From contig JALSHM010000071.1 of the NCBI GenBank assembly GCA_026982235.1, forward strand, positions 1 to 5,035: DNA of 5,035 bases. Direction: 5' to 3'. Origin of the DNA: Robiginitomaculum sp. GTDB taxonomy: Bacteria; Pseudomonadota; Alphaproteobacteria; Caulobacterales; Maricaulaceae. A model generated the notes under the pieces. The model was not told the origin of the DNA. It searched no databases and saw only the letters and a program-made list of their open reading frames with translations. Below, piece by piece: positions 1 through 5,034 of the stretch (positions are counted from its first letter, which is position 1; each line of letters begins with the position of its first letter). The position numbers and the translations under genes were made by a program.

Positions 1-2
1 AC

Positions 3-65
3 TTGACCCTGTCCCAACTCGCCATATACTTCAACGGACGCTTAGATGAAATACTGGACATCTGA
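3..65 (+). CDS. Possible C-terminal tail of a plus-strand gene cut by the window edge
   Basis: From base 3 one plus-strand frame stays open to a TGA at 63-65 and reads LTLSQLAIYFNGRLDEILDI. Another plus frame stops at once (act tga), and the remaining one runs to a TGA at about 47-49 with a less protein-like composition. The tail has a plausible amphipathic, helix-like composition, but I do not recognise a family. If real, the gene would converge on hipA, whose stop lies 55 bp further on. Twenty codons are too few to exclude chance. Confidence 0.3.
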   Translation: MTLSQLAIYFNGRLDEILDI

Positions 66-120
66 ATGTTCACACTGACACAGAATTTTGAACAGTCTCG
101 CGAAATATGGTGCGGTAGAA

Positions 121-1398
121 TTATTTTTGATCGCGAAATTGACGCGCGCAAATTTTCATATGCGCGGCAATCAATCGCTGCATATCGTCCATTATTTTGT
201 GATCTAGTCTTTCGTTTCGTGTCTCGTCTATAATTGTTTCAAGGTTTGGCATGATTTGCATGCTGACCTCTTCCATCCAGTTTTCGATTTGCGCGAATCT
301 TACGCCCGCACTATCGCCAAGCCGTTTCCAGTCTCGCCCGCTAATACGACGTAGCGCATAGTGCTTGCCTACTTTCATGGCAAGTTTCAGCTTTGGCTGC
401 TCATACTCATAAAATGGAAGCGTGGCCGTAATGTCGTAAAGCGGTGCCAAACCGATATTGCCGCCGGGCAACAGTAAAAGCGAATAATTTTTAGCATGGG
501 CATCCGTGCCGCCGATGAGCCAGTTAAGCATTTGCGCTTTGATAAAAACCTCTACGTCCGTATCGGGACGGCTCGACACATTCCTAATCAAGCCCGTAAT
601 ATCGCCAACACTCGGCCCACCATCATTTTGATATTTCAAGTTCGGCGAAAGGCCCAAGGCTTGGCACATGTCCTCTTGGTGCAAACGTTGATATTTGCCT
701 TTCGCCGTAGGCAGGCGGTCATAGCGCTCAACCACAATCGCGCTCTGGTCTTCAAAGCTCATCACTTGCGAGTTAGCGGCAGGTAGGCCGATACTTTGGG
801 CGAGACGCAAACAAATGTGCTCATTCACCGCCTGCCCGTCTAGGCCTTGCATAGGCGGTTTAAAAATATGGGTGGTTGGAATATGGCCGCTTGGAATTGC
901 CCAACGACCTTTCTCAAATAAGAACGCGGTCTTGGGTAAAGCTCCCGCCAAGGACAACCGCCCAATATCGTCTGGCCTGCGCCAAGCGGCTTGGTCTTTG
1001 CCAAGCTCTCTTAGGCGCTCGGCTATATCCGCTTCGCTAAGCCATTGCAGCTTCCGACGTTTGCGGGCGTTTATGTTGCCGTATTTCTCTGGCGTGAGGA
1101 CTTGCACCGCGCCCGCGCAATCTTCCCCGACCTCGGCTAACAGGCCAAATAGATTGCGCCATGATATTTGCGCCGCTTTTGCCCAACTCCGTAGAATAAA
1201 CTCGTTATCGGTCAGCAGTCCCCAAAAATAATTACTGACGACCTCGCCCGTGTATTTTCCGCCCCCAATCGGCATGGAGAGGGACAGTGGAAAGCCCTGC
1301 CAATCATTCGCATAAGTGAATTCATACTTGCCACCGCGCAAGCGTTGCAGTTCTCCGCAAATTTTGCCGTCCAATAAAACTAATAGAGGCTCGCTCAT
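121..1398 (-). CDS. hipA: HipA-family Ser/Thr kinase toxin
   Basis: Toxin kinase of a HipBA type II toxin-antitoxin pair. The best-studied member, E. coli HipA, phosphorylates glutamyl-tRNA synthetase and causes growth arrest and persistence; the target here is not known. At 425 aa it is close to E. coli HipA (about 440). An N-terminal HipA_N-like region (about 1-105) precedes the kinase-like core. Visible motifs are RLSLAGALPKTAFL (147-160), where S149 matches the autophosphorylated serine region of E. coli HipA; PTTHIFKPP (174-182), with K180 as the likely ATP-contacting lysine; NEH (192-194); LHQEDMCQALG (239-249); the catalytic loop GGTDAHAKN (296-304), with D299 and N304; and LYDI (320-323), with D322 as metal ligand. 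All key residues are present, so it looks active. The ATG lies 2 bp after the hipB stop without a clear Shine-Dalgarno, suggesting translational coupling. The SLAG loop reads ALPKT where E. coli has AQEKT. Confidence 0.95.
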   Translation of the reverse strand: MSEPLLVLLDGKICGELQRLRGGKYEFTYANDWQGFPLSLSMPIGGGKYTGEVVSNYFWGLLTDNEFILRSWAKAAQISWRNLFGLLAEVGEDCAGAVQVLTPEKYGNINARKRRKLQWLSEADIAERLRELGKDQAAWRRPDDIGRLSLAGALPKTAFLFEKGRWAIPSGHIPTTHIFKPPMQGLDGQAVNEHICLRLAQSIGLPAANSQVMSFEDQSAIVVERYDRLPTAKGKYQRLHQEDMCQALGLSPNLKYQNDGGPSVGDITGLIRNVSSRPDTDVEVFIKAQMLNWLIGGTDAHAKNYSLLLLPGGNIGLAPLYDITATLPFYEYEQPKLKLAMKVGKHYALRRISGRDWKRLGDSAGVRFAQIENWMEEVSMQIMPNLETIIDETRNERLDHKIMDDMQRLIAAHMKICARQFRDQK

Positions 1399-1400
1399 GG

Positions 1401-1751
1401 CTATTTACGCTTTCTGGATGGCATACCTTTGAGACTTCCCACTTGCCCTTTAAGCTTACCAACTGGCATCGGCTTTACTGTTTTTTTCCATACTTCGTCT
1501 AAAATATTTTTGCCGCGATTATTTGCGTTCACATCATCAAGGCTCGCGCTTAACGGCACGCCCAAATAATTGAGCAAGCGCAGCACCAAACCGATTTGCG
1601 CATTGGGGTGACCACGCTCGACCTTAATCACCCAAGCGCGGCTCACGCCAATTTTATTCGCAAGCCCTGCCTGATCGATACCCATGTCCTTACGGCGGCG
1701 ACGAATAAGCGCACCAATGTCTCGTGTGTTTTTAAGTCGCGGGTTGCTCAT
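1401..1751 (-). CDS. hipB: HipB-like XRE-family antitoxin and autorepressor
   Basis: Cognate antitoxin of the downstream HipA and probable repressor of the operon. The 116-aa protein has an XRE/Cro-type helix-turn-helix at about residues 11-68: DIGALIRRRRKDMG, then QAGLANKIGVSRAWVIKVE (27-45) with recognition helix SRAWVIKVE, then the packing helix around GLVLRLLNYLG. The start at 1749-1751 is preceded on the coding strand by GTAGGG with 7 bases to the ATG, a good ribosome binding site. The tail (about 80-116) is unusually long and basic, with many Lys and Arg ending SRKRK; E. coli HipB is only about 88 aa. Gene order (antitoxin first), the 2-bp gap to hipA and the operator array immediately upstream all fit a self-regulated hipBA operon. 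Confidence 0.92.
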   Translation of the reverse strand: MSNPRLKNTRDIGALIRRRRKDMGIDQAGLANKIGVSRAWVIKVERGHPNAQIGLVLRLLNYLGVPLSASLDDVNANNRGKNILDEVWKKTVKPMPVGKLKGQVGSLKGMPSRKRK

Positions 1752-1777
1752 AATCTTGCCCTACTTTCCATTTCTTA

Positions 1778-1799
1778 AATGTCATATAACGATGACATT
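1778..1799. promoter_or_regulatory. HipB operator-like site O1 (perfect inverted repeat)
   Basis: AATGTCAT (1778-1785) and ATGACATT (1792-1799) form perfect 8-bp arms around a 6-bp spacer. The site covers the predicted -10 of hipBA. It differs from the E. coli HipB operator (TATCC-N8-GGATA) but has the same general design. Assignment to HipB is inferred from position. Confidence 0.7.
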
Positions 1800-1811
1800 G
1801 CGAATTGTCAA
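1783..1811 (-). promoter_or_regulatory. Predicted sigma70-type promoter of hipBA
   Basis: Read on the minus strand, TTGACA (1806-1811, perfect -35) is followed by 17 bases and TATATG (1783-1788, -10). Transcription would start near 1776 and give a leader of about 25 nt before the hipB ATG. Both elements lie inside operator-like sites, the expected layout for autorepression. Confidence 0.7.
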
Positions 1812-1825
1812 CGGACGATTACTTT
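1804..1825. promoter_or_regulatory. HipB operator-like site O2 (degenerate)
   Basis: Centred exactly 26 bp from O1. The left half keeps TGTCA (1806-1810) and the right half reads ACGATTACTT (1815-1824), matching 8 of 10 bases of the corresponding O1 segment. It overlaps the predicted -35 hexamer, part of whose sequence is the TGTCAA half-site. Confidence 0.5.
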
Positions 1826-1829
1826 TAAC

Positions 1830-1851
1830 AAAGTTAATGAACGATGACATA
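1830..1851. promoter_or_regulatory. HipB operator-like site O3 (one strong half-site)
   Basis: Centred 26 bp beyond O2 and 52 bp beyond O1. The right half AACGATGACAT (1840-1850) is identical over 11 bp to O1 (1788-1798); the left half (1832-1837) is poorly conserved. It lies upstream of the -35 and could support cooperative binding. Confidence 0.5.
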
Positions 1852-1896
1852 GAGAGCGTTGATTTATCCTAACAATCTTGAAGCAAAATTCCAAAA

Positions 1897-2271
1897 CTAC
1901 GCCAATGACATTTCTAGCTTACGTTTTCGCCTTTCCCATTCAGGCATGACTCTTTCAAGCAAACCATAGAAAGCTGAAGAGTGGTCATGATGCATGAGGT
2001 GGCATAGTTCATGTACAATAACATATTCTATACAGTCTTTAGGAACCTTAATCAGATCAATGTTTAGCGTGAGCGTTCCAGCTTTACTTAAGCTGCCCCA
2101 ACGTGTTTTTAGTTTCCTAATGTTGACGCTTGGCTTGGAAAGACCCGTGATTGGGAAATTGCGCCACGCGTTCTCATATATTGCGCTGAAAGTTATTTTG
2201 GCTTTTTCTCTATACCAAGTATAACTCAAATAAATCACGCATAACACATCTCCTTTGCCATGATGAATCAC
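1897..2271 (-). pseudogene. N-terminally truncated YgjP/DUF45-type zinc metallopeptidase fused to an IS scar
   Basis: The 124-aa frame carries the C-terminal half of a YgjP-like (DUF45/WLM-type) metallopeptidase: WYREKA (19-24), VNIRKLKTRWGS (49-60), LTLNIDL (67-73), the zinc site VIVHELCHLMHHDHSSAF (84-101) with H87, E88, H91 and probably H97, and the closing MPEWERRKRKLE (109-120). Full-length relatives are roughly 230 aa, so about 100 N-terminal residues are missing. An in-frame TAA sits just upstream of the first usable start, a GTG at 2269-2271. The first 15 or so residues are encoded by what looks like the 5' end of an IS5-like element, so the frame is chimeric. If translated, a GTG at 2236-2238, 11 bases after an AAAGGAG, is the more likely start. 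The family RWGSC motif reads RWGSL. It may be dead, or a small HExxH remnant that is still made. Confidence 0.75.
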
Positions 2272-2318
2272 ATTTTAAACCAAAAGGGAATCCCTAATTT
2301 TAATAGATCCTGAGCCTA
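2226..2318 (-). mobile_element. 5'-end remnant of an IS5-superfamily-like insertion sequence
   Basis: Reading down the minus strand from 2318, the sequence has a possible IS end (GGCTCAGGATC, abutting TAG), an AT-rich leader with TGATTCA, then AAAGGAG (2250-2256) and an ATG at 2240-2242 opening MRDLF. I recall this arrangement from the left ends of IS427/IS1031-type elements of alphaproteobacteria, whose transposases begin M-(R/S)-D-L-F-W-L. The transposase frame diverges after about five codons and stops at 2210-2212, because sequence encoding the metallopeptidase follows. No other IS end or further transposase sequence is visible. Family assignment is from memory of the 5' region only. Confidence 0.5.
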
Positions 2319-2449
2319 GTACATGTTGGCACCATTAAAGTTATATAATGTTGGGTGTTTTGGGTAGTGCGGGTGTAAGAATAGAAACAAAGGCGTCTCC
2401 CCTTAGAAGTACTCATGGAAAATAGCATCTAAAAACGCCATACAAACCG
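2319..2449. other. Intergenic region between the DUF3501 gene and the IS scar
   Basis: No convincing gene is seen here. On the minus strand GGCGTTT (complement of 2433-2439) could pair with AGACGCC (complement of 2392-2398) and is followed by a U-rich run, but the loop would be about 34 nt, so a terminator for the DUF3501 operon is only weakly supported. No coding sequence for the missing N-terminal half of the metallopeptidase is recognisable in any frame. Confidence 0.4.
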
Positions 2450-3043
2450 TCAATCTAAATCCCGCGCCAGCTCGGCTATCGTCTGCGCACTCAGCACTGT
2501 CATATGGGCGTAGGCGGGGTGGTCTGAGCCTAGGATGATTTGGGTGTCTGGGTTTTTGAACGCGGCTTTTTGGGCGTTTGTTAGGGGAAAGTGGAAGAAG
2601 TGAACGCTGGAGGTTTTACCGTCGGCACTGGTACGCTCGGCGTCGTCTTCGGGAACCACATAGATTTTCTCATCGCCTATTTGCAGATAAATATGGTTTT
2701 CAATCCCCCCCAATTGCAACAGTAAATTCAACCTGCGCACCGGGTCGTCAATCTCGAACATCATAGTGGCGACCAATTCATTACCATTGGGTATTAAGGG
2801 GTTATAGGCGCGTAGCTCGTCTTCTAACTGCTCCGCACCGCCTTTTTCGATATAGAGCATTTCTTGCACCTGAAACAACATGGTGTCGTAGCTCTCAAAA
2901 TAAAATGTGCAGTCCCGCCCCAGGTCAACCCTGCGCAAGGCCTTGGACGGTTTGAGGGCGGCACGTCTTTCTTTGCGTATGGGGGCAAAGTCAGCGTTGG
3001 ATATGATGTCGGTAGCGGTGATTGTACGTTCAGATTTGGGCAT
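2450..3043 (-). CDS. DUF3501 family protein
   Basis: A 197-aa protein of unknown biochemical function. The family is recognisable by RRVDLGRDCTFYFESYDT (about 37-54), the following FQVQEMLYIEKGG, YNPLIPNGNELVATMMFEID, the VYVVP-like strand IYVVPEDDAERT, KTSSVHFFHFPLT and LGSDHPAYAH near the C-terminus. There is no signal peptide, membrane segment or cysteine cluster, so it is probably cytosolic. The same frame is open upstream to 3181, but that part lies inside the Fe-S gene and has no family resemblance. The ATG at 3041-3043 has GGAAAA 6 bases upstream and begins 13 bp after the previous stop. Genes of this family commonly sit next to CCG-domain Fe-S proteins and rubrerythrins, as here, which suggests a shared redox or metal-stress role; that is inference. 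Confidence 0.88.
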   Translation of the reverse strand: MPKSERTITATDIISNADFAPIRKERRAALKPSKALRRVDLGRDCTFYFESYDTMLFQVQEMLYIEKGGAEQLEDELRAYNPLIPNGNELVATMMFEIDDPVRRLNLLLQLGGIENHIYLQIGDEKIYVVPEDDAERTSADGKTSSVHFFHFPLTNAQKAAFKNPDTQIILGSDHPAYAHMTVLSAQTIAELARDLD

Positions 3044-3056
3044 TGTATTTTCCGTA

Positions 3057-4388
3057 TTAAAGACCATAAGATTTGGCCATGAGTTCCATTGGATGATCTG
3101 GTGATAGTTTTTCCCCATCATCCCCCATGACTTGAATAAGATGCTTGCAGGCCAGCGGGCAGTCAGAACACAGATTGGCATTGCCTTTTGCTTTTACCTG
3201 GCGTGCAGCGGGACGGCCAACCTTGAGCGCATAGGGGCGGGTGTCTTTCATTATCCCGAACGTACCGCCGTGACCGGAGCAACGCTCGACAATATCGACT
3301 TTGGTGTCCGGGATATTTCGCAACATTTCCGCCGACTTAGCCCCCATATTCTGGGCGCGAGCATGACAGGCGGAATGCACGGTGATACCGCCTTCTATGG
3401 GCGAAAGGCCATCAGCCAGACCTTCGTCCTTGGCTATGTCCACCATATATTCTGCCACATCATACGTGGCTTCCGCCAAGCGCTTTATATCCCCATCGTC
3501 CGGCAATATAAGCGGCCATTCCATCTTCATCATCAAGCCACAAGACGCCGTCAGGGCGATAATGTCATAGCCCTTATCAATCCACGGCAATAACTCGGCC
3601 TTGACCAGTTCGGCCTGTTTGGCCACTTGTTCGATATTGCCCTCTTCCAAATAGGGCATGCCACAGCAAGCCGGATAGACCACTTCGGTCTCGACACCGT
3701 TTTTGGCCAAAACGGCATGGGCAGATGTGCCGCTTTCAGGCTTGTTATAATCCACATAACAGGTCGCAAAAATAACGGCTTTGCGTGCCTTTGCTGGCGC
3801 GTCCAAATTGCGCTCGGGTGGATTTTTCGCCGATAGTTTTTCAAAGGTTTTACTGTGGAATTTTGGCAGTTCTGCGTCTTTATCAATGCCCGTAATTTTT
3901 TCCATAACCGGGCGGGTCAGCTTATTGCCGAGCTTGCTTGCCCAATTGGCAATACCGGAAATCGGACCAATCAATTTACCATTTCTATCCATTTTCACCA
4001 ATTGGTCTTTGGTGAAGCTGGTGCCGTTTTTCTTATATTCAGCAGCACGCGCGCGCAGCATGAGGTGGGGGAAATCTAAATCAAATTCATGGGGCGGCAC
4101 ATAGGGACATTTGACCATAAAACACATATCGCATAACGTACATGCATCTACGACTTTACTATATTCAGCCTTGTCCACCGTATCCAACTCGCCGCTCTCG
4201 CTATCGTCGATCATATCAAACAGGATAGGGAAGCTCTCGCATAGATTAAAACAACGGCGACACCCATGGCAGATGTCAAACACCCGCTCTAACTCTTCGG
4301 TGATGAGATTGTCGTCGTAAAAATCGTCATTTTGCCAGTCTAGGGCATGACGTTTTGGCGCAGCCAAGCTGCCTTCTTTATGGGCCAT
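3057..4388 (-). CDS. GlpC/HdrD-like Fe-S oxidoreductase with two 4Fe-4S motifs and CCG-type regions
   Basis: A 443-aa soluble electron-transfer protein of the heterodisulfide reductase/glycerol-3-phosphate dehydrogenase subunit C type. Two 4Fe-4S motifs lie near the N-terminus: CHGCRRCFNLC (C40, C43, C46, C50) and CTLCDMCFMVKCP (C83, C86, C89, C94). The C-terminal half has two CCG-type (DUF224) regions: ATCYVDY...PACCGMPYLEEGN (208-251, with C283 in ASCG) and HSACHARAQNMG...ERCSGHGGTFG (338-378). The second carries CSGHGG in place of the usual CCG. A further cluster, CSDCPLAC (C407, C410, C414), lies near the end. It has no catalytic flavin domain, so it probably passes electrons between unknown partners. 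The ATG at 4386-4388 has AGGA 8 bases upstream. It sits between rubrerythrin (116 bp upstream) and DUF3501 (13 bp downstream), in one apparent operon. Confidence 0.9.
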   Translation of the reverse strand: MAHKEGSLAAPKRHALDWQNDDFYDDNLITEELERVFDICHGCRRCFNLCESFPILFDMIDDSESGELDTVDKAEYSKVVDACTLCDMCFMVKCPYVPPHEFDLDFPHLMLRARAAEYKKNGTSFTKDQLVKMDRNGKLIGPISGIANWASKLGNKLTRPVMEKITGIDKDAELPKFHSKTFEKLSAKNPPERNLDAPAKARKAVIFATCYVDYNKPESGTSAHAVLAKNGVETEVVYPACCGMPYLEEGNIEQVAKQAELVKAELLPWIDKGYDIIALTASCGLMMKMEWPLILPDDGDIKRLAEATYDVAEYMVDIAKDEGLADGLSPIEGGITVHSACHARAQNMGAKSAEMLRNIPDTKVDIVERCSGHGGTFGIMKDTRPYALKVGRPAARQVKAKGNANLCSDCPLACKHLIQVMGDDGEKLSPDHPMELMAKSYGL

Positions 4389-4424
4389 AACAATATCCTA
4401 AAGATAAAATGTCCAAGAAATATT

Positions 4425-4454
4425 GCGGTCGGTTGTTGTGGAGCAACCGACCGC
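4425..4454 (-). terminator. Perfect 11-bp hairpin between rubrerythrin and Fe-S genes (attenuator or mRNA-stabilising stem)
   Basis: GCGGTCGGTTG (4425-4435) and CAACCGACCGC (4444-4454) pair perfectly around an 8-nt loop. In the minus-strand transcript the stem is followed by AATATTTCTT, which is only moderately U-rich, so full termination is doubtful. It lies 36 nt before the Fe-S start codon. It could lower downstream expression relative to rubrerythrin, or protect the rubrerythrin mRNA 3' end. Confidence 0.6.
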
Positions 4455-4504
4455 CGCAGGACAGCACAAACATAAAGCCCGTGCTTCCTAACTGTTTAAG
4501 CGTC

Positions 4505-4924
4505 TTAGTCGTCCATACCACTAAGCGCTTTGGTGAAGCGACCCGCATGGGATTTTTCCGCTTTCGCCAGTGTTTCAAACCAGTCGGCGATTTCGTCAAA
4601 GCCCTCTTCGCGAGCCGTGCGGGCCATACCTGGATACATATCTGTATATTCGTGGGTCTCGCCCTCAATAGCTGCCTTCAGATTGTCGGCAGTACCGCCA
4701 ATCGGCAGACCAGTGGCTGGATCCCCAACCTCTTCCATAAATTCCAAATGTCCGTGCGCATGTCCAGTTTCACCTTCTGCGGTAGAACGGAATACGGCAG
4801 CCACATCATTATAACCTTCAATGTCGGCCTTTTGGGCGAAATATAAATAACGACGATTGGCTTGGCTCTCGCCAGCAAATGCTTCTTTCAAATTTTCCAA
4901 TGTTTTGGATGTCGCTAGTCCCAT
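4505..4924 (-). CDS. Short rubrerythrin (ferritin-like diiron protein without rubredoxin domain)
   Basis: Cytosolic diiron protein; rubrerythrins act as peroxidases, reducing hydrogen peroxide with electrons from a rubredoxin-type donor. The 139-aa protein is a four-helix ferritin-like domain. Probable iron ligands are E19 (FAGESQANRRY), E52 and H55 (AEGETGH), E89 and E92 (EGETHEY), and E123 and H126 (AKAEKSH). Classical rubrerythrins are about 190 aa and end in a CxxC...CxxC rubredoxin domain; this one has no cysteine at all, so an external donor is needed. The ATG at 4922-4924 is preceded by a strong AGGAG with 6 bases between, suggesting high expression. It is the first gene of the apparent rubrerythrin-FeS-DUF3501 operon, and its neighbour is a candidate electron-transfer partner. 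The upstream palindromes point to iron or peroxide control. Confidence 0.93.
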   Translation of the reverse strand: MGLATSKTLENLKEAFAGESQANRRYLYFAQKADIEGYNDVAAVFRSTAEGETGHAHGHLEFMEEVGDPATGLPIGGTADNLKAAIEGETHEYTDMYPGMARTAREEGFDEIADWFETLAKAEKSHAGRFTKALSGMDD

Positions 4925-4958
4925 GATGTTCTCCTATTTTGGTTAACTATTCGCGTTG

Positions 4959-4994
4959 TGTATACAGATTAACAAAGTATCTGTACAAGGTCAA
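4959..4994 (-). promoter_or_regulatory. Candidate promoter of the rubrerythrin operon
   Basis: Two overlapping minus-strand readings are possible. One is TTGACC (4989-4994), 17 bases, TAATCT (4966-4971). The other is TGTACA (4982-4987), 17 bases, TATACA (4959-4964). Neither is a strong consensus; the first has the better -35 and the second the better -10. The leader before the ATG would be about 28-35 nt. Confidence 0.45.
4963..4985. promoter_or_regulatory. Inverted repeat TACAGAT-N9-ATCTGTA over the core promoter
   Basis: Perfect 7-bp arms (4963-4969 and 4979-4985) separated by 9 bp lie across the -10/spacer of the candidate rubrerythrin promoter. The symmetry continues loosely outward as ACAA/TTGT with a 3-bp offset. 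A repressor bound here would block transcription; the protein is not identifiable. Confidence 0.45.
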
Positions 4995-4999
4995 CACTT

Positions 5000-5016
5000 T
5001 TTAGAATAATTCTAAT
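5000..5016. promoter_or_regulatory. Irr box (ICE)-like palindrome upstream of rubrerythrin
   Basis: TTAGAA (5001-5006), three bases, TTCTAA (5010-5015) is a perfect palindrome around base 5008. It matches 16 of 17 positions of TTTAGAA-N3-TTCTAAA, the iron control element bound by Irr in alphaproteobacteria. Read as 7-1-7 it also resembles the PerR/Fur-family box TTATAAT-N-ATTATAA. It lies just upstream of the candidate -35. Regulation by a Fur-superfamily iron or peroxide sensor is the likely meaning. Confidence 0.6.
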
Positions 5017-5017
5017 A

Positions 5018-5034
5018 TTAAGAATCACTCTTAA
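5018..5034. promoter_or_regulatory. Second AT-rich inverted repeat TTAAGA-N5-TCTTAA
   Basis: Perfect 6-bp arms (5018-5023 and 5029-5034) around 5 bp, centred 18 bp from the ICE-like site. It may be a second, weaker site for the same regulator or an independent operator. It sits at the window edge, so what lies beyond is unknown. Confidence 0.35.

Noticed and set aside
68..93. GTTCA/TGAAC inverted repeat downstream of hipA as a terminator
   Set aside because: Five-bp arms with a 16-nt loop and no U-tract on either strand; expected by chance.
815..1231. Plus-strand open frame of 138 codons inside hipA
   Set aside because: Antisense to conserved HipA sequence, with a low-complexity Arg/Ser/Pro-rich translation typical of a shadow frame.
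2392..2439. Possible rho-independent terminator after the DUF3501 gene
   Set aside because: The only stem is 7 bp with one G-U pair and a loop of over 30 nt; the following U-rich stretch is suggestive but insufficient for a call.
3044..3181. Upstream in-frame extension of the DUF3501 gene to an ATG at 3181
   Set aside because: The extra 46 codons overlap the 3' end of the Fe-S gene in another frame, have no family resemblance, and the ATG at 3043 has a good ribosome site and family-typical N-terminus.
3132..3593. Plus-strand open frame of 153 codons
   Set aside because: It lies wholly antisense to the conserved CCG region of the Fe-S protein, and its translation shows no domain; it mirrors the real gene's codon pattern.
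4409..4846. Plus-strand open frame of 145 codons across the hairpin and rubrerythrin
   Set aside because: Antisense to the rubrerythrin ligand motifs and running through the intergenic hairpin; no recognisable product or ribosome site.
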